From: Fomes fomentarius
Lineage: Eukaryota > Basidiomycota > Agaricomycetes > Polyporales > Polyporaceae
Assembly: GCA_022606135.1 (NCBI GenBank)
Contig: JABYQN010000008.1
Coordinates: 62,001 to 126,000 of the forward strand
DNA: 64,000 bases
Direction: 5' to 3'
A model generated the notes under the pieces. The model made no database searches. It saw only the letters and a list, made by a program, of their open reading frames with translations, and was not told the origin of the DNA. A program made the position numbers and the translations under genes. Of the stretch, positions 23,034-32,780 are shown in pieces. Numbering within the stretch: the stretch's first letter is position 1; every line of letters starts with the position of its first letter.

Positions 23034-24032
23034 TATGGTGATGTCAGGTAGCAATTATGGCGAGATACAACGAAGGATGGAGGCGGTGTCGCAGGACAAG
23101 GTGGAAACTTGAAAGCTCTGACTTCGCCTGAGCGGCTAACTGTGAGTCTCGATGGTACAAGTCGTGGCAAGCGCCTGTACCACGTGCTTGATACCGCATT
23201 CGATTGTCTCAGCGCCTATGCTGGGCTTGGTGACACTGGCAGTCCGAATCCGACTCCGAATCCGATTTGCGAGTTGCACTCTTCCTCCGAGGGTCCGACA
23301 TTCTCTATACAACCTCCTCACTTCTCTCGAAAACAACCGCCGGCTGTTACTTCGAGCTGTAATTAACTCACGAATATCAGGCGTTCAAAGTTCTGACCCA
23401 GTGGCAGTGCGATCGGACTTCTACGAAACATCTGGGTGAGTTTCATACGTTCACATACTATCTCCTCTCCGTATGAGTTTCCCCCTGCTCGCGATGAGTC
23501 GTTGAGATTTGGCCTCGGAAGTGGCGGTGAATCTGGCCTCTCATCTGCAGAAGCTCTTGGCGGCTGAGAGCGGTCTTCTGAAAAGCGCGTCCCGCGGTCG
23601 GCGGCGGCGGCGATCCTGTCTGTCCGTGCGCGAATCAGATTGTTGGAACTATGGGCCATCTCGCGTGAAGAAATGGCATATAACAATCTTGCGACACTAA
23701 GGATGTTGTGGGCGCCGCCCTCCTCGCGCCGATCTATCAGGGGCGGTGCCGTCCAGGATCGGCGCCGAGCTGGTCAAGCAAGTCGCTGCATTTGAATCTA
23801 ATTCTGGTCAGGGCTTCCTTCGCGTGGCTTGAATGCAGAATAGCGAGACCCTTTCCTATGCTGCCTTGAGCGGTCACTGGCGCTTGTCATATCTGGTTGC
23901 AGCGTACTGTAATGCCTTGGGAGTGGCCATAGCTCATTTCTGCGTTCTATCGTCAACCGTCACCTCGTATCGGCTTTCGGTTGGATACAGACGCTGATGC
24001 CCTCCGTGTATTTCACAGGGAGCCAATTCGGC
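23034..24032. other. Divergent intergenic region, nothing recognised
   Basis: The stretch lies between the SWIB gene (-) and the large F-box gene (+). It contains a short repeated word (TCCGACTCCGAATCCG, about 23248-23264) and small open frames without domain features. The F-box gene may have a 5' untranslated intron ending near 24020. An upstream ATG at 23997 is in frame with it. Confidence 0.55.
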
Positions 24033-26230
24033 ATGGCATCAGCACTAGAGAACCTCCCACCCGAGCTGGTCCTGAGGATACTGTCCTATCTTCCAGTGCA
24101 GGCTCTTCGAGCTCTGCGACTCACATCCCAAGGCTGGAATACCTTCTTCTTGAAGAACGGGTCTACCATCTATCACCACGCCGCACTTCTACACCGGTTC
24201 ATCGATTCAATACACACGCTCCTTTCCGAAGCCAAAGAAGCTCATCCGCTCGCGTTCCTGCAGGACGTGCCTGATTGGTATGAATACTGTGAGTCTGGCT
24301 TACTTCGTACACTTTTTGCGGTGGTTGACCCAATCGAAGGTCGACAGTACTTCCAGTTACAGAAAAATTGGGCGGGCGCAGGGACCGCAAAGGCACGATA
24401 TTTTGGCGGGCATCCCTACGACATCCATCGAATCAAGGTGGACGAAAGATACGGCTTGTTAATCACGACGCACGAGTTCGGAGGACTGACAGTCTTCGAC
24501 CTCGATACGTCGCAGGTGCTCTGGCAACTAGACAAGGTGGGTTCAACAACCAATACTTGTCCATTTCTTGTCGGTTGCACTGACTGTGCAATATAGACAT
24601 ACGTCAGGCGCTACGCGCACTGCGAGTACGAGAACGGGTACCTTGTCTTCGATCGCATTGGCAACGCCAAGGAGGTATGGCACCTCGATGTCCTCTATAA
24701 CGCGGCGGAGATGCCGGTATCGAATCACCCGGACGAAGAGATGATGATCGCATGGAAGAGAGCCTCCAGGGCTTTCGCTACCAGCGCCCCCTCCGGGCAC
24801 TTTCGTCCGTGGGCTCTCATCGAAACACCAGAGTCAGGACGGGCCGTGCGGTTCGTGTACCCCTCGCTACTTATCTGCGGACTACGCAAGGCATACCTCT
24901 GGAACGCAGTCACCGCCCAACTGCTCTCGGAGGTTGACAACGTTCAGGGCAATTCGGGTGGTGGTGACATCAATTACGTCGAACTGAGTCCGACACACAT
25001 TTTCGTGTGCTCTACGTCGGCATTGCGGATCTTCAGTCGCAACAATGGCGACATGGTGCTCGACATCAAGTCGTACCAACTAGTTTACTCCGATGTTCGC
25101 CTCGCTATACAGCTTGGCCCAGCCATTGCCAGACAGAAGTTCGCCCACGCGAGTGAAGCTGTGCGTCTCCCTGCAGAACCCTCGATATCTACGGCACTGT
25201 ACACCGCATCGTATGCGGAGTTCTCCGCAGGTATGCTTGTCGCTACTTTTTTCGTGTAGATACTCACTTGCGCGTGTAGTCCACGTCTCACGAGATGGCA
25301 AGGACCTGGCTACGCAGCTGAGCGATAGCCGCTTGATCGTGATCCAGGACTTCCAAAGAATCATTCGTGGTGAGATTTCAATCGAAGCAGCGACGCTGGA
25401 GACTGGGAAGACTATTCCTCGTCTCGCCCTCTCGGATGAGCACTTCGCCATCTACCTCTCGTACGAGTATGGCCGCCTCGGCATTGCTACTGTGCGTTCC
25501 CATCCTCCCCGTATTCGGCGCATATTGAATTTGCTACGTGCTACAGACTTCAGGCGTGTACGCTGCCATACTCGATCCGACATACCATGGCCTGTACGAC
25601 AAGGATCTCCTCGCTGACGGGCGCAAGGAGATCTACCAGATCCCCAAATCCGCGATCGACGCGGGCCTTTCTTTCCCGTACATCACCTTCATCAGTTTCC
25701 CGTTCTACCACGACCGCAGGCAGCTTGCGAAGGTGACATGTGTCCAGATCACGGAGACGAAACTCTTCTTTGTTTGGGACGCGATGTACAGACCCGAGAG
25801 CATCGAGTTCTTCCGCCAGCTCGGGATGATCGGCGGGAGCACGCCACCTCCTAGGTCGAACAACCCTCATTCTGACGACGACGATGGAGATCTTGAACAC
25901 GGTCTGTTCACTACGGCGGATACGTTGGCGCAGGCCGCTGCGGACGGCGAAATGACCGCGGACGAAGATGGGGATGGCTGGGATGAAGAGGGCGTTCACC
26001 TGATCGCTTCAGGCAGCGGCGCTCATCCGGGGCAGGGGCAGGGGCAGGAAGACGATGTTCTCGTCGCGGGACCGTCCACTGTGGTCATAGATGCGTTCGA
26101 TGAAGAATGGCACGACGACTCCGACGACTCCGACTCCGACTCCGACTCTGTTGTACCAGATGATGCTATCCCAAATGCTTTTGCTGGCATGATGCGCGAC
26201 AGTGAGCCCGTTCTCTTGGTCAGACTGTGA
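24033..26230 (+). CDS. F-box protein with a beta-propeller-like body
   Basis: Five exons (24033-24288, 24340-24536, 24597-25230, 25280-25491, 25547-26230) sum to 1,983 nt (660 residues). The F-box is at the N-terminus: LENLPPELVLRILSYLPVQ, then LRALRLTSQGWNTFF. It would bind SKP1 in an SCF ubiquitin ligase. The body holds repeated beta-rich blades such as RIKVDERYGLLITTHEFGG and TVFDLDTSQVLWQL, resembling a quinoprotein or WD-like propeller that would select substrate. The C-terminus is acidic with an (Asp-Ser)n run from a GACTCC repeat at about 26116-26148. Intron 1 (24289-24339, 51 bp) is in frame and open, so it is easily missed; removing it gives YCRQYFQLQKNW. An in-frame ATG at 23997 would add 12 residues. 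Substrate unknown. Confidence 0.85.
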
Positions 26231-27124
26231 CTTTGGAGTTGATGAAGATCGAAAAAATACAGATAACATGTCGACAGGTCCCATTGTATTCTGTATCGAC
26301 TTCAGCCCACAGTGACCTTGATGTGGGCCGCATGGTGCTCTCACGACCGACTCTGACTCTCGTTGACTGATATGCGTTTCATTCGAGTTACCTATGCAGA
26401 GGACATTGTTATACCAATAATTGTATCGACATGAACTGGCCCATCATTGTAGAATGGCTGCTACCGCTGCTGCGCTCTAAAAGAAAGATGGCGCAATCTC
26501 TCTACGGCTCAGCAAGCACATGCATGTGGTATACGCAAGTAGTCTGTATATGCGTTCGTTCCTTCATGACTAGTGTTGGGTGGGGTCGGCCCTTGCTACA
26601 AGTTCAAGGTTCTGTTCCGAATCTCGGATCCGTCCCCGTGCCGAAAGGCTCTATTCTGTACACTTGGAACTGCCGCTTAAATAGACTCGTCGCAGTGAGT
26701 GTGGCAGAATTTCTAGTGACGACTGGCTGCTAGATTCTTGTATGCAGAGCTCAACATACATAGACACGAACAGTTGAGAACGTTCAACCTCTGGCAACGT
26801 GTCTGGCACATTGTCATGGAGCATCGAGGGCGAACAGGAAGCGAACAACGCGGAAGGTAGGATACAGTGTAGTATATACAGGAGGAGCCTCTAAAATATT
26901 GTTCACCGAAGGACAGGGTATCAAGCGGTTGAGTATGACTTGAGGTGCGTGAAGTCTCAGAACGCGATGATGGATGGATGTCAGGGAAGAGACAGTGTCT
27001 GAATGCGAGGAGATAACATGGTAGGCGGAGTCCGCGTTCATGTAGTGCGTAGTCGAGGGGCGAGGCGGAGACGATAGCGTAATGCGGCGGTAGCAGTGAG
27101 AGGATCTCCGATCCTGGAATGACC
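26231..27124. other. 3' flank of kinase A (repeated at kinases B and C)
   Basis: From about 26820 to 27124 this sequence is clearly related to the 3' flanks of the two other FunK1 genes (35580-35830 and 50640-50993), sharing blocks such as GGTAGGCGGAGTCCGCGTTC. The duplicated unit therefore extends past the stop codon. No separate gene is evident in 26231-26820. Confidence 0.7.
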
Positions 27125-29948
27125 TCAACTCCTACTACGCTTGGTCAAAGGCGTCCTGGGTTCTTCGAGAGGTCGTTTCCTGCTGTATTCGATCAAGTTG
27201 AGGGGCGTTAAGGGGCGTGACGGAGTAGGTTGAGGAAAGGCGAAGCTGTCGGCCCAGTTCGAGCCAGTGATGTCGAAGAGTGTCTCCTCAACCTCCTCCT
27301 CTTCGGCTTCATCATCCTCTTCGGCTTCATCATTCTTTTCGGCTTCATCATCCTCCGCGGCTTCATCATCCTCTTCGGCCTCCTCGTCATCTGTTGCATC
27401 TTCTGTCTCGGTCTCGGCCTCATCATCGCCAACCGTGTCCAGCAAATTCTGAACCTCGATCGCCTCCAATTCTTCTGCATCAAGGAAGTATTCGGGCGGC
27501 TCCCACTCGGAGGGAGCGAGGTCCTTGTTCTTGTAGAGACCGTCCTTCGGTTGCTTGTCAGGAACTTTGTCTGCATCTGGCCAATCCCTTTGTAAGGTCT
27601 CGACGAACAGATCGAGTATGTCGTCGTGCGTATGCAACTTAGCAGCAAGTTGCATGGTCCTCTCGTCGAACAGCGTTTGCTGTAACGAAGATGACTCAGC
27701 TGGGCTAGACTGGGAGACGTCATTGCGTTTGGGACGGTGTTTCAAGTCGTCGTCGTCCAGGCGGGGCACCCTGGCCTTTGCACGTCTAACGTTCGGGTTG
27801 GGTTCTGAAGTCGGTGCGTTGTGGAGACTGTCATTGACGGCATAATGCGCTTGGAACCAGGACAGCAAAGTCACGAGGAAATCGTTGAGGGGGTGGCTGA
27901 AGTCCAGGGGGAAGGATGTCTCGCCCGTCGCAAGCGTCTCCTCAGAGGGCCAGATGAACTTTAGGATCGTGCCACCGATTCCAGTTGGGTCCCCGCTGTA
28001 TGAGTCCAGCTCGATCTTCCCGTGCTTGACTGCGTTACGCTTGACCATACCTGATCGTGCACCACGAGAGTTGGGCGAGAAGTCGTCGAAGTAGTCGTGA
28101 AGAAATTGGGGGACATCAGAATCTTTCAGGTTGTGAGGGAGGAAGCGGATAGAGAAGAAGATAAGGACGTGGAGAATAGACTCGAGTTCGTCGGCGATGA
28201 CTACAACCCTAGTGGGGTCGTTCTGAACAAGAGCAGACATGAATTGCCAAGTTCCCTGCGAATCCATGTGAGTGACAGTTCCTGGTGGCATGAGTGAACA
28301 AAACACTCACTGTGCGCTCTGGTTGCCGCACTTCCTTCGTCTTGTTGATATCTTTTGCAAGCTCCCAATCAGTAAGCATGCCTTTCCAGATGCCTTTCTC
28401 GTTCTTGTATAGGAGTATGTTGCCGGCGCTGATGTCGCGATGGATGATGCCGATGTGGTATGCGGCCTCATGGGCTGATATGCATTCTGAGTACCAACAG
28501 CTAGTGCATTAAGTATGAGACGTACCACGTGTGCAGTTATAAAGGACCTGTAGCAGTTCATCACTGCTCTGAAACTGAGATAGGGGCTTGCCGACTTCCT
28601 TCACGACGATGCGATAGTGTTGATGGTCCTTCAGGGGACAGACCTCTCCTGGATGAAGGTCCTTCCACACGTCCGGAGCTTGCGTAACCTGACCGGGAAG
28701 GTCACCATGGCACAGGAGAGTCGGCACGTAGAGGATTTCGTTGTCATTTAGGTACTTCAGTGTAGCACCTTCCTTGGCGATAGCCTCGTGCTTGACGCGC
28801 CAGGCGTCCTTCAGGTAGACGAACTTGTCGCCTAAGGTGCCGTTGGAGTTGATCGGAAGAGCGACATAACCCCGGGTCCCGCGTCCACGGACGCCAGGAG
28901 CTTGGAAATGCGGCTTCGCAACAGCGTACGACATGATCTTGCCGGTGATCTCATCGTGCACCTGAAGCTTCCACCACGGGTAGTCATCCTTGAGAGAGTC
29001 ACCGAAGAGTTTCAGGACATGGTTGTCTCCGTCGCCAGAGGCAGCAGCCGCCTTCTGAGCAGCAGTGAGTGTATCCCGCATCCTCTTTGCGAGCCCTGGC
29101 TTAACGCGTTCGACAGTGGGATCGTGACCGCGCTGTTTCCTCGAGAGCTCCGAGTACTTTCGAAGAAAGGTGGGCAGCTTGTTGTCCGGGTCGTTGACAT
29201 AGTTGAATCTCTCCGTAGCGAAGATTCCCGAGCGATCGATGCGGACAATACGAGAGAAATGTCCAAGGAATAGAACGAGGAAGTGGAAGTTGCGATGCTG
29301 ATTCTGGAACAGGAGTTCGGAGTAGGAGAGGATTTGACCGAAAGTCTTCTTACGTTCTTCGGAATCAGGCACGCCATCGGGGTCCTTGCTGGAAAACGGG
29401 TCAGCGTTGATGCTGGTTTTGGCTTCTATTGGAATTTCGAGAGTTGACCAGTCCGTGGCTGCAAACCTGGTCTTCGGATCGCGCTTAGGTGCTCCTTTCT
29501 TAGGGTAGACACCCATGTCGGGAGCGAGAGTCGACTTGATGGACTGGTCACCCTTGTGGGGGGTCGCGATGACGACAAAATTGACACAGGGTGGATCAGA
29601 CTTGTTAAGACGCTTGGGCTAAGTGGCGTGAGGGACAAGTGCAATGACTTGGCGTAAGCTACTCACAATGTTTCTGTACATCTCCACCTCGGTCTCCGGT
29701 TTCGGCATCCCGTTGAAGATATCGGGGTGGAGTGTCTTGCCGTGTGATGGCTCTTCCTCGGGCTCCGGAATAAAGTATTCCATGAACTGACCGAATGGGA
29801 GGACGAAATTCTTGTGATGCATGCCGTGACGGAGTTCGCGGTGGTTGTCCTCCCGAGTTAGTTTGGAGTTGGCGTGGGTTCCTTTGGATATATGTGCGCG
29901 GACCGGGGTGTCGGCGCTTGCAAGGATGCAAGAGGCTGAGCGGGACAT
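27125..29948 (-). CDS. FunK1 fungal-type protein kinase, copy A
   Basis: FunK1 (PF17667-type) kinases are a basidiomycete-expanded family related to eukaryotic protein kinases; targets are unknown. Exons 29948-29667, 29618-28526, 28474-28311 and 28255-27125 sum to 2,670 nt (889 residues). Visible family signatures are GHDPT and GRGTRGYVALP in the N-lobe, VYLKDAWR with KEGATLKYL, HYRIVVKEVGKPL, the catalytic loop HRDISAGNIL, a TDWELAK version of the metal-binding DFG, and GTWQFMSALV. All key residues appear present, so it is probably active. The tail is a long Asp/Glu-Ala array ending in a basic KRSRS, likely nuclear. The ATG was chosen because it heads the block shared by all three copies. 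Exons 1-3 match copy B almost perfectly, while exon 4 is clearly diverged. Confidence 0.88.
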
Positions 29949-29986
29949 CGTGAGTAGACGAAGGAGGGCGACAAGGAGGGAGCAAC

Positions 29987-30022
29987 GGATGGGGGAACGG
30001 ATGGGGGAACGGATGGGGGAAC
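29987..30022. repeat. 12-bp tandem repeat upstream of kinase A
   Basis: Three perfect GGATGGGGGAAC units lie 39-74 bp upstream of the kinase A start codon. The same array occurs upstream of copies B (32707-32742) and C (53861-53896). Confidence 0.9.
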
Positions 30023-30247
30023 GGTGGTAGTGGCAGTCGCAGGGAAGGTTGAAAACCAACATACCAAAAGACGCGCAGCCTAAATGCGAGGGACACGTAA
30101 CTAGTAATGGCTGAATTTGGAAGGTGCTGCCTCTATTGTCGGCCGGATTTGGGGGCAGCGGTTTAAAGCCCAGCAGCGGCGTGTGGTTGTACGCGGTAGC
30201 AAAGTTCAACATCGGCAAGCGCACGCCGCACAGGTCCTTGCGACACC

Positions 30248-30279
30248 CGTGACCGTCACGTCACGTGCTCGTTTATTGG
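30248..30279 (-). promoter_or_regulatory. Putative kinase A promoter elements
   Basis: About 300 bp upstream of the ATG, read on the gene strand, are a CCAAT box (30275-30279), an E-box CACGTG, and an exact 13-bp palindrome CGTGACGGTCACG (30248-30260). The same block precedes copies B and C. Function is inferred from motif types. Confidence 0.5.
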
Positions 30280-30567
30280 TCAAAGGCTTTTATCCTTTCT
30301 CCGTCGCGCTGTCTCCTCTCTCTTGTGAGTGCTTCCACTGTGTCAAATTTTCATATCATACAAATCGCCGAAGCTAGTGCTTCAGAGAAGACATGCGGCA
30401 GGCAGCAGAATGTGACTGCGAGGGGAAGACGGACCGACGAACCGAAGTAAGCAAGGTGGCAGTGCATGATGCCAGTGGTTAGAGATCCCATCTGGCATAA
30501 TCGCCGGACAGCCTAATATTACTGTAATCCATTGAGGAAACAGCGTGAGAGTGAGAAGATACATTAA

Positions 30568-31201
30568 GATTTACTGCCTGTGAGACACATGTCATGTGCT
30601 GCACAGGAGAGAATGTGCATCCCTGACGACGTGGTGACACTCCTACTAGTACTAGTGACGGTGCTGACCTGATTGATGGCCGATCGTCTCAATGGGGGTC
30701 TCCCGGATACTCAGCTGTGATATGGGCTACGCGTAGCAAGGTAGCACTGCACGATCGCAACACGGAATGGATAGCCTCTGCCAAGCTTGTTGACTGAGTA
30801 AGGTTGGCAAAACAATTATTCCAAGGCCGCAAGGATCAGGCACATCTGACTTGCGGCTATATTGCCGTGATTGCTTCAGATAAGGCATCTATTTTCTTCA
30901 TCCAAAGTACTAGGTAGGAGTCCAAGGTTGTGCCACACCCACTGCCGCAGGAAGAATTGCACTCCTTCAACTACTCATGTTGTCATGTACGATGTCTCCG
31001 AATTAGATGTCAGACGCACCTACGATTATAGGCAGGTATCCCTGATAGGCCGTATCTGGTTTCCACTCCAAGCTCTACAATCGTTACTTGCGGCAATTCA
31101 TGCGGGAATCTCATCACACCACAATGCCGGCGATACTTCTCGATACTAATTTATCTGAAAGCGCTTGTAGGAGAGAGCTTGAAAAACCGATCGATAGCTA
31201 C
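30568..31201. other. Upstream flank of kinase A, related to the kinase C flank
   Basis: Non-coding. It aligns over most of its length, at a visibly lower identity, with 54430-55060 upstream of kinase C; shared blocks include GACACATGTCATGTGCTGCA and GGATAGCCTCTGCCAAGCTT. This is the older duplication, whereas the adjacent arm is nearly identical. It does not match the upstream side of kinase B. Confidence 0.75.
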
Positions 31202-31455
31202 TTACTGCTCGTGCTTGGGGATGATATCGGGCCCCTTGTCCTTCGCGAGGCAGTCACGCAGGTTCGTCAGCCTCGCGCAGCGGACCTCCATCTGCTTCTG
31301 CAACCCGGAGTCAAATGTCTCCGTGCCCATGTGCAGGAGGAGGTTCGCATACGAGAGCTCGAGCGGGTTAGGCTCCGGTTTGTCGTAGAAGAACATGGGA
31401 GTGCATACATGAGCATCCTTGAGCGCACAGATCAATGCAGCTTCGTCGGTCCAGA
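31202..31455 (-). pseudogene. 3' fragment of a D-2-hydroxyacid dehydrogenase gene
   Basis: The fragment matches the end of the intact dehydrogenase at 48884-50125, from the end of exon 4 (DEAALICALKDAH versus DEAALIRALEDGH) to the stop (DIIPKHEQ versus DIIPEHKQ). The junction of intron 4 and exon 5 is deleted, so the exon-4 donor region runs directly into the DKPEPNP segment. The NAD-binding half is absent. The catalytic His motif LLLHMGTETFDS remains, with extra residues inserted after it. It cannot encode an enzyme. The short 3' flank (TAGCTATCGATCGGTTTTT on the gene strand) also matches the intact gene. Confidence 0.88.
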
Positions 31456-31621
31456 CAGGCGACTGAAACTCACGTGCAAGCCTCCAGTTGCCGTGAAAGA
31501 ACCCGCAGACAAACTCGAAGAGGTGACTATGCGACATCACTGACATGTCCAAGACAGAACGGGCTCGTTCGGATCCGGGAACGCATCTCTCCGGGGGATG
31601 TGTGGAGTTTCATGAACATAA

Positions 31622-32161
31622 TTACTCCCGTACTACGATGATCATTATAGTCTGTTCAATCAATGCCGTGGCCTCACTTCCCACTGTAGTCACCTAGTAG
31701 TTATAGAAGTGCACAACCTGATATCACCTTTGGGAAGGCCCGCTCACACTAAGAATTGGGACAATGATGGCAATGATGGGCCGGGGGACAGCCATGAAGA
31801 GTAAGGAAATTCTGGTCATATGATGGTATATGACATCCCCTGCACTACACGTAGCACTCGTGCATTTTATACCACATTTCCACCCCACCACCTGTCATTG
31901 TCTTCCTCGCAGTATGCCAAGAACGTGAATCCGTGAGTGATGCTTCCAAACGTTACAGTAGGTAATGGAATCCACACTTTCGTTGGAGTGCCTCCACCAA
32001 TGTAATTCCCTCCTGATGCGCAGCCTCTTCAATACGCTTGGCTTGTGCGCCATTCAGGTTGCTGAGTTCCTCGCGTTCCAGCTCCTTGTTCTGTTGGACG
32101 AGGGTATAGCGCATCAATTCCCACCAGGAAAGTCAAGAGTCACTCTTCAAATGAGTAAGAT
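31622..32161 (-). pseudogene. 3' fragment of an MFS transporter gene
   Basis: It matches the last exon and 3' flank of the transporter at 36171-38943. The encoded tail (MRYTLVQQNKELEREELSNL, then ALQRKCGFHYLL and a stop near 31955) parallels MRYILAQQNKKLEREELNNL...ALQRKRGFRYLL. Homology to the 3' flank continues down to about 31622, pairing with 35836. Upstream it stops inside the last intron, exactly where the right inverted-repeat arm begins (32162). All membrane segments are missing. Confidence 0.87.
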
Positions 32162-32449
32162 TTAATGTATCTTCTCACTCTCACGCTGTTTCCTCAATGG
32201 ATTACAGTAATATTAGGCTGTCCGGCGATTATGCCAGATGGGATCTCTAACCACTGGCATCATGCACTGCCACCTTGCTTACTTCGGTTCGTCGGTCCGT
32301 CTTCCCCTCGCAGTCACATTCTGCTGCCTGCCGCATGTCTTCTCTGAAGCACTAGCTTCGGCGATTTGTATGATATGAAAATTTGACACAGTGGAAGCAC
32401 TCACAAGAGAGAGGAGACAGCGCGACGGAGAAAGGATAAAAGCCTTTGA

Positions 32450-32481
32450 CCAATAAACGAGCACGTGACGTGACGGTCACG
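32450..32481 (+). promoter_or_regulatory. Putative kinase B promoter elements
   Basis: CCAAT (32450-32454), E-box CACGTG (32462-32467) and the 13-bp palindrome CGTGACGGTCACG (32469-32481), 300 bp upstream of the ATG. Identical to the blocks upstream of copies A and C. Confidence 0.5.
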
Positions 32482-32706
32482 GGTGTCGCAAGGACCTGTG
32501 CGGCGTGCGCTTGCCGATGTTGAACTTTGCTACCGCGTACAACCACACGCCGCTGCTGGGCTTTAAACCGCTGCCCCCAAATCCGGCCGACAATAGAGGC
32601 AGCACCTTCCAAATTCAGCCATTACTAGTTACGTGTCCCTCGCATTTAGGCTGCGCGTCTTTTGGTATGTTGGTTTTCAACCTTCCCTGCGACTGCCACT
32701 ACCACC

Positions 32707-32742
32707 GTTCCCCCATCCGTTCCCCCATCCGTTCCCCCATCC
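32707..32742. repeat. 12-bp tandem repeat upstream of kinase B
   Basis: Three GTTCCCCCATCC units, the mirror image of the array upstream of kinase A, 39-74 bp before the start codon. Confidence 0.9.
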
Positions 32743-32780
32743 GTTGCTCCCTCCTTGTCGCCCTCCTTCGTCTACTCACG

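Larger units (their letters stand above)
28642..30567. repeat. Left arm of a 1.93-kb inverted repeat
   Basis: Reverse complement of 32162-34087. The distance between the first mismatches on each side is 1,926 bp in both arms, so there is no net length change. Every stretch I compared inside was identical. The arm covers 620 bp upstream of kinase A, exon 1, intron 1 and most of exon 2. Confidence 0.92.

Noticed and set aside
29987..30022. Extension of the kinase proteins upstream through the 12-bp repeat (RSPIRSPI)
   Set aside because: The frame is open upstream, but it crosses the promoter-like CCAAT/E-box zone. Family proteins fit the ATG at the common block, so I kept the repeat as untranslated.
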